This document shows, in pieces, positions 1 through 11,718 of a stretch of DNA of 64,000 nucleotides. The notes below the pieces were generated by a model that worked only from the letters and a program-made list of their open reading frames with translations, searched no databases and was not told the DNA's origin. This stretch comes from Diphasiastrum complanatum. Lineage: Eukaryota > Streptophyta > Lycopodiopsida > Lycopodiales > Lycopodiaceae. Each line of letters starts with the position of its first letter. The first letter of the stretch is position 1. Location of the stretch: assembly GCA_029204225.1 (NCBI GenBank), contig MU831557.1, forward strand, positions 1 to 64,000. The letters run 5' to 3'. Position numbers and translations under genes: made by a program.

Positions 1-52
1 TGCATATGTTTAATCCACTGTCTCATATCCTGATATCTTTTTGTTTCTGCAT
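1..52 (-). mobile_element. Ty3-gypsy gag scrap
   Basis: This short piece matches, by eye and nearly base for base, the stretch near 40147-40198 inside the gypsy element at 36.5-43.7 kb, and a third copy near 6825-6870. It belongs to the gag region downstream of the zinc knuckles. The element's remainder presumably lies outside the window or was lost where copia sequence begins. The following 61-333 holds no feature I recognise. Confidence 0.5.
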
Positions 53-333
53 GAAGGTGACTCGTGAACCTACACGGTTGCCACATGTCATGATCTAGGT
101 GTGCACATGGCTTGGAGTCTCTCTCCTTGGAGGTATACAAAGGACTCAATTGCCATCCATTCTATCTACCTAGGTGGATGGAGAGCACGTGCACGACCAA
201 GATGAGTGCTAGCTTGAGGTAGGAGATGGCTGAGAGCCTAGGTAGTGGTATGGGACACTGTCAAGGATGGAGGTCACATCCCGCTTGATACGGTCATAGG
301 CCAGGACACGAAGGGTGGAGGTCCTATGGTGGG

Positions 334-1015
334 GTGGAACGTGAATCGTTCGGTCTCTTGTGGTTAACCGGCATCTGGAGGTTTGCAGTAAGTATAGAGT
401 TGCACAGTTTTTTAATTCAGTATATGACCAATCTTGGTATAACACATTGGAAGGCTCTTATTAGAGTCATGAGATATCTTCGAGCTACTATGGACTTTTG
501 CATTTGTTATGGAGGAGTCAACAATGACAAACTCAAAATTCTCAGTGGTTTTTCAGATGCAAGTTGGGCAAGAGATATAGACACTCATAAATCCACTAAG
601 GATTTACATTTTTTCTCAACAATGGTCCTATTTCATGGAATAGTCGCAAGCAAACTTCGATAGCTCTATCTTCCACTGAATCAGAGTATATCGCAGTCTC
701 TCAAGCTACAAAGGAAGCAATATGGTTGAAAAACTTACTTTTAAATATCAGTCTAAATCAATATGCTCCGACAATTCTATTTTGTGATAATCAAAGTATC
801 ATTGCTTTATCAGCCAACCCTAGGAGTGAGCACATTGAAATTAAAAATCACTATGTCAGAAGCAAAGTTCTCGACAAAGAAGTTGTAGTTTTGTCGAACA
901 CAACATATGACAACAGATATTTTTACTAAAGCATTAAGCTTGGATGCACACACAAAATTTTGTGCAGAACTAAGTTTGAAGGTCAAAGCATTCATGGATT
1001 CAGATTAAGGGGGAG
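334..1015 (+). pseudogene. Ty1-copia RT/RNase H remnant (3' end of pol)
   Basis: Translation shows the end of a copia polyprotein: the HWKALIRVMRYL and FSDASWARD blocks just before and inside RNase H, then LSSTESEYIAVSQATKEAIW (catalytic Glu region), FCDNQSI and the SEHIEIKNHYVR block. The reading frame shifts near position 610, where the expected FLNNGPISWNSRKQ block is found in a different frame from the preceding residues, so no functional protein is possible. Upstream pol domains (protease, integrase, most of the RT) are absent. The fragment runs into a polypurine tract (AAGGGGGAG, about 1007-1015) and an LTR, which fits the normal 3' end of a copia element. Copia RNase H removes the RNA strand during reverse transcription. 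Confidence 0.88.
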
Positions 1016-1716
1016 TGTTGGATTATTCTCCTGATGATCGACTAATCGTTTTTAATTTTCATCCACTACATTATCCAGCTCTACAGTTTTATGCATGTTT
1101 CTACACAGTCTGCAGAAATACACGAAAATCGCTCACAGTTGGATTCCACAAGTAAATTTTCAGAAAGTACTAACTAGATGGATGTCAGCTCACTATGGCT
1201 AACTGGCCATTATGACCTACGACCTAATTAGCTGTTTTACTGGACACCCGTTTTTGCTTAGTATAAATAGCTGATCATACATCTATTATTTCATTCATTC
1301 ATGTAATGTATTGAAGTAGAATTTAGCAGCTCTCTCAAGCTTTCAAGCTTGAACACTCTTGAGCATTCTAGCTCAGTTCTTTACAGTTCTTTTAGAGTTT
1401 TGCTATTAGCGCTTGCTGCTTATCAACGAAAGTGCAAATCAGACAGAGTTTTCATAGATAGCTTAGAGTAGGCTTTTATCCGCAATTGTCTTGTGCTAAA
1501 TCAATCTATCCTTTATTGCGTTCAGTATTATGTCAGAATCTATGTGATCTCGTATTGCTTTTGTCTGATAATTCAATTCTTCATTGTTTGGCCACGTAAT
1601 CACTTTAGCTCTGATGATTTTAAAGTTAGTTGCTAAAAGATTGAACTTGAATCTTGTCATTATGTTTTGTTCATTCAATGCTGATGTATGGTTTTCAGTC
1701 ACGCTCACCCACAACA
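1016..1716 (+). repeat. Copia 3' LTR (701 bp)
   Basis: The LTR starts TGTTGGATTATTCTCC straight after the polypurine tract and can be closed at CACAACA, giving a 5-bp terminal inverted repeat TGTTG/CAACA. A TATA-like AGTATAAATAG lies near 1259. The 3' border is inferred from the CAACA end and from gypsy-type sequence starting right after it. No matching 5' LTR is in the window. Confidence 0.7.
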
Positions 1717-2307
1717 GTAGGATTTAAACAGGAAAAGTTGAAGCAGCAAAAAACTTTTTAGAAGACCTAAACCATATGGTAGAACATGCTAAGCGTAGCA
1801 TTAGACAAGCCTAGGATCGTGCTAAGCATTATGTAGATTCACACAGACGGATGTACAGTTTTCTCCTAGTGAGAAAGTCTTCCTTTGAGTCTCAGATGAC
1901 TCTAAAACCCTCAAAAACAGGAGCGTGTCTCCTAGGTATTGTGGTCCATTTACCATCATTAGGAGAATAGGCAAAGTTTCCTATGAGCTAGAACTCCCGA
2001 TCAGTACTAAATTCATCCAGTTTTTCATGTCAGTCGATTATGAAGGGCTTTAACTAGATCAGATAATCTAGTCAGGGATAGTGTTCTGGTTTCCCTCGAG
2101 GATTCTCAGCAACTTCCACATGAGCCAGCAAGTGTTCTCGATCTTAGGGAGACGTAGACTCGTCACATATCCTGTATCAAGAATATTTAATCAACTGGAA
2201 GGATCAGACAGTTGAGAATGCCACTTGGCAGAAAGGGGCAGTATACTTCGACAATTATATCTAGGTTTTGTCTTAGAGGACCAAGACAGTTCTTAAGGAG
2301 GAGGGAG
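1717..2307 (+). pseudogene. Ty3-gypsy integrase C-terminus and chromodomain remnant
   Basis: In broken frames the sequence encodes the region after the integrase core: RAKHYVDSHRRM, then LSPRYCGPFTIIRRIGKVSY, HPVFHVSRL and, near 2180-2225, a degenerate YLxxWKxxxxENATW block like the chromodomain tail of plant gypsy elements. At least three frame changes and several stops are present. It ends in a purine-rich tract (AGGAGGAGGGAG, about 2296-2307) followed by a TG-starting LTR, as expected for the 3' end of a gypsy element. The integrase catalytic core is not present. Confidence 0.75.
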
Positions 2308-2430
2308 TGTTACGAGACCGTAATAGTACCAACCCAATATCTGGGAACAGCTAACCGCCAGAGTCAGGCATGCATGCATACCATGTAGTTGGTATGAGGG
2401 CCAGTAATGCCCATGCGGATACATGCATAC
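2308..2430 (+). repeat. Start of a gypsy 3' LTR, truncated
   Basis: TGTTACGAGACCGTAATAG follows the polypurine tract directly, so it is read as the first bases of the 3' LTR of the preceding gypsy remnant. It is cut off after roughly 120 bp, near a run of ACATGCA-like repeats (2410-2445), where an unrelated ORF begins. The right border is uncertain. Confidence 0.45.
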
Positions 2431-3070
2431 ACATGCAAACACATGCATGAAAGTATATATGCTTCTCTTCCTTTGCTTGATATGCTATCTTGCTTCATTG
2501 AAATTTTTTGGATCTCAAAGTTCAAGAAAAGCTATACTAGTTTTGTATGATGCTTATGGTATGGACATGTTTCTTGTCATTATTGACTTAGATATGTTTC
2601 CAATACTTTTTGAAAGCAAGATATTGTATTGTCAAAAGTATGCTCTTGGTTCTAGTAAGAACAAGATTGAGCTTGGTACTCACTTTTTTGAAAATCATGT
2701 TTTCACATGTTTTGAGGCAAATTGTAAACTCCTCTTGAGATTAAGTGAAGCATCCAAAGTGGACACTTACATCCTTGAGAGAGTAACTAGCCTAAAAAAG
2801 ATCAAGATAGTCTTTGATATCAAGATTAGATCCATCATGGATATAGTTCATTGTATGTGGACTAGTCAAGCTAGAAAGCATAATCTTGATAATCATCATT
2901 GTTTCACATGTTATGATCTTGATCTCCATGATCCTTACGAGGCTTGGAAGCCTCAGATTTCTCTATTTATGGTGCATCCATCATGCAAGTGGAACTTTCA
3001 AAGCAAAGATCATCATCAAGCATGGAGGAAGCCCATGATCATAGTGGCATATTGGTGGAGCACTCTTTAA
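2423..3070 (+). CDS. Unrecognised ORF of an LTR element (module copy 1)
   Basis: An open frame of 215 codons that I cannot assign to a family. Its middle (about 2680-2790) shares a spaced pattern with the ORF at 12480-13178: Phe-x3-Glu/Ala-x-Cys, then SExSxxDTYIxxRV, and further on WTSx5N...CF. Both copies lie upstream of LTR-like sequence, here the copia-type LTR at about 3365-3870. A second frame (2944-3135) overlaps its end, so the original reading frame may be broken there. The first 20 or so codons run through ACATGCA repeats and are probably not original. It may be the extra or replacement ORF of a non-autonomous copia element, or captured host sequence; I cannot decide which. Confidence 0.35.
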   Translation: MHTHANTCMKVYMLLFLCLICYLASLKFFGSQSSRKAILVLYDAYGMDMFLVIIDLDMFPILFESKILYCQKYALGSSKNKIELGTHFFENHVFTCFEANCKLLLRLSEASKVDTYILERVTSLKKIKIVFDIKIRSIMDIVHCMWTSQARKHNLDNHHCFTCYDLDLHDPYEAWKPQISLFMVHPSCKWNFQSKDHHQAWRKPMIIVAYWWSTL

Positions 3071-3364
3071 AGACATTGGCAAGAGATCTCTACCAAAGAG
3101 ATCTTATCGTGGATATGGTGAGGGTGCTGCTATGATGGATCCCTTGGCTGATCTTCACTTCTTATGCATACCAAAGGATCCACTCAAAAAGATTTACAAA
3201 CTTCTCAAGTGATCTAGTACCTTTCCAAGCTATTTTTTGAGGAGTGTGAGAAATTGGCAAAAATCTAGCTTGGTATTTTTATGAAAGAAGTTTGTAAGTG
3301 AATCTCACATGTGTGGAGGATGTTCCCACTTGTGGAAAATTGTGAATTAAATTAAAAATGTTAG

Positions 3365-3870
3365 ATATAGGGGTCTTATGTTTTTTGTATCAAGCATCTA
3401 GGTGTAGGATGTTGATAGGGTCAAATTTGGCATAGATGACAAATTATCCATTTCCAATTGTAATGCCACTATTGAGTCAAAATGGAGTAGGAGGCCAAAC
3501 TCGAGCCAATTAGAGTGTAGACAAGTGTAATGCTTTTGTTTGATGAAGTTTAAGAAGTCCAATAGGATTTAGAGGTGGAACCATGAGTGGTCCAATAGAA
3601 TTTAGAGGTGAATGGATCAATTGTCCAATAGGATTAAGAGGTGGAAAAAGTGTGGTCCAATCATGATTGAGCATTGTGGTAGCTCATGGATCTATTAGTA
3701 TCATTGTACTTCTCATTTGGATTTAATTGATTTTGAGATTGAGTGGATTTTGTGAGTAATTGGTTTTCTAGCTTTCTCTCTCTACTTGAGAGCTCATGAT
3801 GATTTTCTCTCTCTACCTGAGGAGAGCAGCTTATTTTTACTTAGATTATTTTTGGAACTCTTCCCACACG
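3365..3870 (+). repeat. Copia-family LTR, copy 1 (truncated)
   Basis: This stretch aligns by eye over its whole length with the LTR at about 47078-47765 (shared blocks: AGGATGTTGATAGGGTCAAA, GTCCAATAGGATTTAGAGGT, CTCTCTCTACxxGAGAG). Within it the unit GTCCAATAG(G/A)ATTxAGAGGTG is repeated three to four times (about 3557-3660). It lacks the last part of the other copy and stops where gypsy pol sequence begins, near 3871. It is therefore an end-truncated 3' LTR or a solo LTR fragment. Confidence 0.75.
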
Positions 3871-3935
3871 TGTGAGAGATTCTTGTATGTCCAAGCAAAA
3901 CAATCTTAGTACCTGATCAATAATTTTCTTAATGC

Positions 3936-4447
3936 TTAAAATTGTTCAGGAGTAAGTTGTGTTCCAACTTGAACAATTTTCTCTGGCTCTCCTGGTTCAA
4001 CAAAATTCATTGGCTGAGTCCTAGCTGATACATCGTAAACCTCCTTCGTTTCTGTTACTTGCTCTTTTGGTTCACGATGAGCCTTGGGTAACATAATCAC
4101 AACATCATCCAAAGTATAGTGTTTGAAATCCTCTGGCATATCATGTTGGACTTCCTCTGATTGTTCCTTTTCATAAGGATTGATCTTTGATCTCCGTTTA
4201 GCTTTCTTGGCAGGAATCGATTGTGGAGGCGATGATTTTCTAGAAGATGTGCTCTTCTATGAAGGTGATGACTTCCTTGATGGTGATTTCTTGCGAGAAG
4301 TCTAACTTGAAGTATCATCTTTGACCTTCTCTTTTCCTTTATCCAATAAAGGTGATACATTCTTAGAATCAATTTTTCGAGATGATTTTTTCCATTTTAG
4401 GACCGTAATGTAGTGTTGTTTAACTTGTTTCTTTGTCATTGGTCCTG
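3936..4447 (-). pseudogene. Gypsy element 1 pol linker fragment
   Basis: The frames here give GPMTKKQVKQHY, a Ser/Lys-rich stretch, MPEDFKHYTLDDVVIMLPKA and LTPEQF, each with a clear counterpart in the long pol ORF of element 2 (38.4-38.95 kb). The segment lies between the protease and the RT. Frame changes near 4302-4372 and 4097-4139 split it. Homology continues weakly to about 3871 (DCFAWTY region) before the element is cut off. No catalytic domain remains in this part. Confidence 0.75.
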
Positions 4448-4452
4448 CCATC

Positions 4453-5701
4453 TGTCGTACTATACCAACAAGGTTAATATAGATTTTTATAGTAAATAAT
4501 GTCGTTCCCACAGAGGACAGCGTTAGAAAGTTATGTATATGGTACAATTTATGACAAGTGATTTCGAGTGTTATTCTGGTTGTCGACAGACATTAAAAAG
4601 TAACTAGTATTACTTATATTTGGGGTGTGTTGTGTTGATAATTTCAGAACAACAATCTGGCCTCTATCAAATCAAACGAAATGTGTTCTACAGATGAGAT
4701 GTTATCAGAGTAGTACAACAGTACTACACTCTGGCTGATTAAGGTGTCAACAAAGAGTCGAGAATTGTTCGATGTATTCGCGACTGTGTAGACAATTAAT
4801 TAATCGCGTTCACAAACTGTTCGTTTCTAGACAGAAGTCCTCAACAACTAAAGTCCAAATTAATGGTTAAAGAACATGAATAGTTTTAGAGCACGTTAGA
4901 AACTTATGTCAGTTACAGTTAGAAAAACAGATCAAAGACTCAATTCTTAAGACAAAGATTGTCATCTCATTTGTATACATATAGCTTTATTCACATACTA
5001 GATTGTACCAAAGATAGTCGTTATTCGAGTGCCGAAAAGAAAGTATTCGCGACAGACGAATAAGATGGTTTTAAGACAGTTCTTTATAGCATGTTTTACG
5101 GATACACACCAAACGACTGTAATGCGCTAGAGAGTCTGTCGGATCAGAGAGTAATTCATAGAGATTGCTAGCAGACTCAAGATCACTCACACTCAATAGT
5201 GCGGAGAACAGAGATAAGGGAGAATAACTCACAGAACTCTATTCACTTCTTCAATCTCTTACATATGCATAAACTCTTCTCTCTTGATGTTTGAGACTGA
5301 AGTGTGAGATCAATATATGTTCTACGGGATGAACAAACACACCTCTAAAACAACAGGTGCGTCGCTCCCGCGAAAGGGTCTAATTAACAATTAGACTAAG
5401 TATACGTTCAATTATACCATAAGAGATATATTTAACTAAGAGTTAAGATTACTCTAGTTTAACATGTCTTTCCATATCTAGTTGTTTCGTATGGATGACC
5501 TAGTAAAGGTTATCCAAGGCAATGTCTTTCCTTTTAAAGATCTTGTCCTTAATTATAAGGCAAGTACTTAGGAGATATATTCTTGAAAAATGACTTAGGC
5601 CTCTTCATGATTTATACTTATCCGGCTCATATCTTCATTTTTGAGTATATCATGTCATATTTACGTTGATATTCAATATTTAATAATTTCATGGCATCAC
5701 A
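4453..5701. repeat. Solo LTR inserted in gypsy element 1, with target duplication
   Basis: A 1249-bp insertion begins TGTCGTAC and ends ATCACA, so it has TG...CA ends. It is flanked by CCATC at 4448-4452 and again at 5702-5706. Removing it restores the gypsy reading from the ILKEGKM block (about 5710) to the GPMTKKQ block (about 4440), as in the sister element. No coding sequence is seen inside. This is what is left when the two LTRs of an element recombine. I cannot assign the family or say which strand it came from. Confidence 0.85.
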
Positions 5702-5706
5702 CCATC

Positions 5707-5951
5707 TTTCCTTCCTTCAATATAACTATTTTTGACGGTTTTATTGTCGATGCATCCGGAATATCTTGAACTCCAAATCTTGTAGGATCCATGTGATTGA
5801 GGATCTGCTCATCTGTAAGTTCTGCATCTCTATCGTAAGTCAAGACATGACTAACATGTATTAGATCATCTTCAATCGGATTTGAAATTGGATTAGTGGT
5901 TATCCAAACCAAATTCATTATATTCAATGGAAAAGTGATCGACGTATCCAA
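5707..5951 (-). pseudogene. Gypsy element 1 post-protease segment
   Basis: The frame encodes TSITFPLN, IEDDLI, TDEQILNHMDPTRFGV and VILKEGKM, matching the 39.0-39.2 kb part of element 2 block by block. Here the TDEQILNHMDPTRF stretch is in one frame, whereas element 2 has a one-base deletion at the same place, so this copy shows the ancestral reading. It is cut at its 3' end by the solo LTR. Confidence 0.75.
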
Positions 5952-6105
5952 AGTTCGATCAAGTAAGAAATTTCGCTCAATTAAAATTGATTATCTCGTT
6001 GACACATATAGTCTGCTATACAATCTCCTGTTGGTTTGAGAGTCATAATGGACTCCCAAAGTCTTCACTTGTCGATCACAGGTATGATCAATTGTTGATG
6101 AATCA

Positions 6106-6726
6106 TCATCCCCTCTTTGGATCTACTTTGACCGCACGCTCACGATTCTCAAAAGTAATTTTGCTGGTGCCCCAGTTATGAATTACTTGCGCAACTCGTA
6201 ACCATGGACGTCCCGATAAAATTTGATATACATTTGGCGCGTTAGATAAGTCCATTACTACAAAAATAATGACAAAATGCACTCTAGCTATTTTGACAAG
6301 TACGTCTTCAACCATTCCAGCTAGCTTGATGGCAAAAGTGGTAGGCTTCAACTTTGTAAGTCCCCATTTTGCACATAGCTTGGTTGAAATCATGTTAACT
6401 CCTGAACCTCCATCAATCACGGATGCTTCTTTACCAAATTGTCTATGTTGTATCAGCAGGGTGATGTTTTTCTGCTCACTTTCTCAGGCAGTTTCTACAT
6501 TAAGTACTTTGTTCATTTCTTCAAACTCAGCACAAAAAAGTGGCTTCTGACGGACTTGTGGTTCCATCTGAGTTGATCTTTCTGCTAATACTTCTTTTGC
6601 TTTCGGCACCAGCTTAAGAAATTCTCCCAGTGTAATATTCATCTTGCTAGACAGAATATTTACGATCATTTCTGTTTGCGACGCTTCTGGTTCTGTCATC
6701 TTGAAGGGTTCTTCGTGATGGTGCAA
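6106..6726 (-). pseudogene. Gypsy element 1 gag C-terminus and aspartic protease
   Basis: The segment 6726-6484 encodes the HHEEPFKMTEPE block and LGEFLKLVPKAKEVL, and the segment 6420-6106 encodes the protease-like MIDGGSGVNMISTKLC motif, KWGLTKLKPTTFAIKL, and SGRPWLRVAQVIHNWGTSKI. In an aspartic protease the Asp of the D-x-G-type motif is catalytic; here the motif reads DGGSG, and DGSSG in element 2, which is degenerate compared with the usual DSGA/DTGA. A stop/frame change separates the two segments near 6421-6484. The protease would cut Gag-Pol in the virus-like particle. Confidence 0.75.
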
Positions 6727-6890
6727 TTGTGTATTAACGTTTGTTCATGGATCTAGTTGTGGCATAGAAGGAGAATGGATTTCAGTTGTTGCTTTAGCAG
6801 CTTCTTCTGCTTCTTCTTCTTGCAACTGTTTAATCCACTGTCTCATATCTTGATATCTTTTCTATCCGCTTTGAGATTCGGATACACCCC

Positions 6891-7312
6891 TTATGCGATA
6901 GGTAAATCTGTAGTTGGTGCAGATTCAGCATATATTGGATCAGCAGGTACTGGATCAACTAGAAACTCTTTCTGTTTCTGAGCTCTGGTAATAACCATCA
7001 AAGGTATAGTTGGTTCAAATTGAGCTACTGGTCTTTTCTTGATTGTAATCATATTCACTGGAGCAGTAACCGGTGGTGGTTTGGGTCTTGTAGGACATTC
7101 TTTATAACGGTGTCCATAACCACATTCTCTACATAATGGTATAAACTTTTCTTTGTTTGGACATTCAACAACTCTATGGTTCTCTCTGCATGCAAAACAT
7201 ACAAGTGAAGCTCTGGTCCATTGTCTAGCTGCTTGTTGTTGCACGGCAGCATAGATAGCATACTGTTTAGGAGGACCACTCTCGTGATCATTGTTATAGT
7301 TCCATTGCTCAT
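6891..7312 (-). pseudogene. Gypsy element 1 gag zinc-knuckle region
   Basis: Two cysteine-histidine knuckles are visible at 7244-6891: LVCFACRENHRVVECP and PLCRECGYGHRYKECP, both spaced C-x2-C-x4-H-x4-C. Such knuckles bind the element's RNA in the nucleocapsid. The upstream part (7312-7245) is in another frame, showing a frameshift. Sister-copy knuckles are at 40438-40893 and 40380-40470. Downstream the frame runs into a proline- and threonine-rich linker. Confidence 0.8.
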
Positions 7313-7556
7313 TACCAGAGATAAGGTTTTGGTTCCATTAGATTTCCAGGAGGTGCACTTTGTCCCGTTGGAGCTGGCAGAGCTAAAAAAAATCCAAGGG
7401 CAAAATTGAAAGGCTTTCCATCAGGACCCTTTGAATAAATAGGTTATCGACAATGAAGCTTAGCATACCTTTGCTAGATAATCCGGGGATTAAATGAGCA
7501 AAAGGTTGTTTCATGTCCCGTAGAGTTACACATATGACAAATAGTATTCGTCATTC

Positions 7557-8410
7557 ATGTTTCAATGTTGGACATTCATTCATAGTGTGATTGCCGCACA
7601 AATTGACCACCAGACATTTTTCCGGCTAGAAAAAGTCTTTGCAAAATTTGGGTTCTTTGTTCGCTTTACCATGGAATTCTTCCAAGGCTTTAATGTTTTC
7701 ATCAAGTTGAGACTGCATCTTTTCCAGCTGCATTTGTTGCTTTTGACCAAGTTTCTCGAACTCATCGATCATCTTCTCTACAGTAGCATTGATATTTGTT
7801 GATGCAATGGTGGTGGATGTTGTCATGGTTTGGCTTGCGGTATAAGACAACATTCCAACATTGGTTCGTCATCCGAATCTTCATCCTCCTCACGAATTGC
7901 ATCATCCATAGCGCTTTGTATTGTATCGTATTCATTATGGCGTTTCAGCTCGCGTCTAATCCTTTTAGGTAGACCTGCTAAGAACCACATAATCAAAGCA
8001 TCGTCATTGATTAGATCAGGATCACACTCATATTTGAGGTGTTTAACCCGTTCAATATAATCTCGTACTGCTTCTCGCTTTCTCATTTTAATTTTACTTA
8101 AAAGAAGAAAGAGATCTTCCATAAATTTTTTGGGCTTAAATCTTGTAATGAGAGCAGCTTGAACCGCTTCCCAATCTTGACATTCTACTTCCTCCTGGTT
8201 ATAAAACCAATCTTGAGCAGCTCAAGTTAAGGCCATAGGGAATAACTGAAGTTTATCTAATGGAAAAACTTCGCCATAAACCCTACATGATTCAGAAAAG
8301 ATCTAGAGAAATCTGATGGGATCAGATAACCCATTATACTTTGGTATATCTAACCGAGGAGACCTTCTAACAATAATTGGTGGTGGGTTCAGTGGTTCTT
8401 CTTCAGTCAT
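7557..8410 (-). pseudogene. Gypsy element 1 gag, decayed
   Basis: The likely gag start is the ATG at 8410-8408, at the same place relative to the leader as in element 2. Translation gives IIVRRSPRLDIPKYNGL, then LFPMALT, MEDLFLLLSKIKM, VRDYIERVKHL, LPKRIRRELKRHNEYD and a DDAIREEDEDSDDEP acidic stretch. In-frame stops occur at 8303-8305 (TAG where the sister copy has a Gln codon) and 8222-8224 (TGA where it has Gly). A second part (7853-7557) encodes the coiled, Gln-rich region and is in other frames. Retrotransposon gag forms the particle that packages the RNA. Confidence 0.85.
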
Positions 8411-9703
8411 AATTCCAAATTACGTCAATCAGACAATGAGATTGGATCTAGATTTTTCAAACAAAATCCTATCTTATATCAGATCAGATCTGTAATCTCT
8501 ATCACTTGAAAATAATCAGATTTCTGATTTTTGGAAATTAGATCTTGATCAAGCGATCGACAATAAAATAATGATTTTTTAGAATCACTACCAAATCAAA
8601 ACAAAATGATTCCAAAATTTGATAAAGGCTAGATCTGGTAGATCATAATCTAGAATTAGTACAAGCAAAAATTATCTAGGTGAGGGTTGACTCGACAAAG
8701 GTTCTTCACTGTTATTTTTGATTAAAAAATCACTGATCTAGTTTTTTTTTCTGACAAATCTGATAAGGTTAACCTTGGCTGACCTTATAGTAGATAAATC
8801 TGACACAAATAAATATGTGGTAGAATTGGCGAAGGTTTTTTTTTATAAAAACTAGGGTTTTTGTAGCTTGGCGAGAGTAAAAATTGACTTTTTTCAAAAT
8901 TTGGATATATATAATCTTCGCCAAACTCACAAGTGAATTTACTATATCTAGAATCCTTAGAAAACTCGGCGAAGGATCTGGCCAAGAATCAAGAGTAATA
9001 CTAGTATTTTTGCAAAAAAGAGACTTTTTTAACAAAAATATAACAATATGACAACTAACCTTTGGAAAACCTTCGCCCAACTCACTAATTATCAAAAATA
9101 GTAAGTGGCACTTACACAGACTCTGGCGAAGGTTTAGGTAAAGGTTCAACTCAGAGAACTGATATTTTTGCAAAAAGTAATTTCCACAAAAGATTATCAA
9201 CTAGATGAACAGTCACTTTGGCCTTCTATTTTTGGTATTATTCTTCGTCGACCTGGCAGTAGATAGATCTGAATCACAGCTATGCACAGTGAATCGGACA
9301 AAGGTTCTTTTTTTATATTTTTAGGGTTTTTGATGATTTTTTGATAGTTTTTTTTATGTTTTTGCAAATCTGCTTGAAATTAATCTTCGCCCTTCAATCT
9401 GAAGGATCTGTGAGTGAAACCGAAGCTTCCTACAACTCGACAAAGGTTTCTTGGAAGAGGGTAAAAATTTATCAGATCTGATGACGATGTTGCCTCCTTT
9501 TTGTTCAAATCTGGCAGAAACGACCGATTTTTGTTGTTTTTCCCGATTTCTCGGATCCAAATGGATCTTAAGAATTGTGATTTGAATAAGTTTTCTTGCT
9601 CAACAATCAGATTAGATTTAAAACAAGAAAATTTACTCAAATCAAGAAAAATCATGCTGTAATCTGAGAAATTGGCATAGCTCTCTAGTAATGGCGCCAA
9701 AAT
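8411..9703 (-). other. Gypsy element 1 primer site and long untranslated leader
   Basis: Between the 5' LTR and gag lies about 1.3 kb without a conserved frame. It starts with ATTTTGGCGCC (minus strand, 9703-9693), the primer-site type typical of Tat/Athila-like gypsy elements. The leader carries repeated copies, in both orientations, of a GGCGAAGGTT-like motif (for example 8828-8837, around 8967, 9070, 9123, 9382 and 9438). The leader of element 2 (41751-42972) is homologous and has the same motif. Confidence 0.7.
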
Positions 9704-10568
<865 letters not shown>

Positions 10569-10689
10569 ATGAACAAGAATCTTAAAACAAATTTCAAACA
10601 AACAAAGACTACTTAAAATATATCAAAATTTAGAATATTGTAATTTGAAATAGTAATTGCAAACACAAGATCATTTGATGTTATACAAA

Positions 10690-11560
10690 ATTTGAATGCC
10701 AACAGATACACACTTCAATGACTTAACATCAAGCTTTCCATGTCTCTCATCTAGTATATGCACATAATCTGTACATCCAAAGACTTTGAAATGATCAAAC
10801 ACTTGGTTTCTGACCATTATAATCATCTTAAAGAGTAATATCTTCAAGTGCTTTGCTTGGAGATCGATTATGGAGATAAGCTATTGTCTGGATTGTTTCA
10901 ACCCAATAGTAGTTGCTCAATCCACGAGCTTTCATCATGCTCCTCACACATTCCACTAATGTATGGTCCTTTCACTCTGCTACACCATTTTCTTGTGGTG
11001 TATATATGCTATTGTAAGTTGTCATCGAATTCTGTGCTCTTGACAATATCAAACTTGGTAGAATTGAACTCTCCACTCCTCTTAATTCTTAGAACTTTTA
11101 TTCTTTTTCCTATTAAAAAAATAGTTGTTTGAAATCAACAAAATAGCTGAGAGCATATGTCTTCTTTTCCAAAATGTAAACATCAAGAATTTATACACTC
11201 ATTTACGAGAAATGGTTTAGTTACCATAAGACAATGCAACCAACTCCTAGATAACATTTTTCTTCATAGATTTGATTTTGTCCCTCATAGCATCTTGCCA
11301 TTTATTATGTGGAACAACCTGCTTAAATATTTTTGGCTCCTCAAAAACTTCCATTATGGCCATCAAAGCCAAATTTACCTCGTACTTTATGTGTTACGTT
11401 GTCTTTGTTCTCTTGTTGACTATGAGACACTTTATTAGTTTACATTTGAACCTCCTCATACTTCACATCTGTTGCCACTTTCAAATACTAATTGGGTATT
11501 TTCTTTGGTGTCTCTAGTGTAGAGATTTCAATATAATTTGGTCGTTCTTCACTTGCATCA
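10690..11560 (-). pseudogene. Ty1-copia integrase and RT fragments, wrong order
   Basis: On the minus strand the part at about 11050-10690 gives GVAExKDHTLVECVRSMMKA and SNYYWVETIQTIAYLHNRSP, followed by FKVFGCTDYVHI and LDVKSLKCVSVG: the C-terminal half of copia integrase. The part at about 11345-11215 gives WQDAMRDKIKSMKKNVIxEL, the start of copia RT. In copia elements integrase precedes RT, but here the RT piece lies upstream of the integrase piece, so the two are rearranged or come from two insertions. Stops and frameshifts abound. Confidence 0.75.
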
Positions 11561-11718
11561 TTCCTTTCCACCTTCACTGTATTTTCATGATCAGATGATG
11601 ATCCATTGTGAAAATTGTCCACTGATTTTTAGCTTTCTAGACGGTTTGGCAATTTGAGCCTATATGAGGCCAAATTAGCAAATAAACACACTTTGTGAAC
11701 GAAACAATAAAGTGTCTG

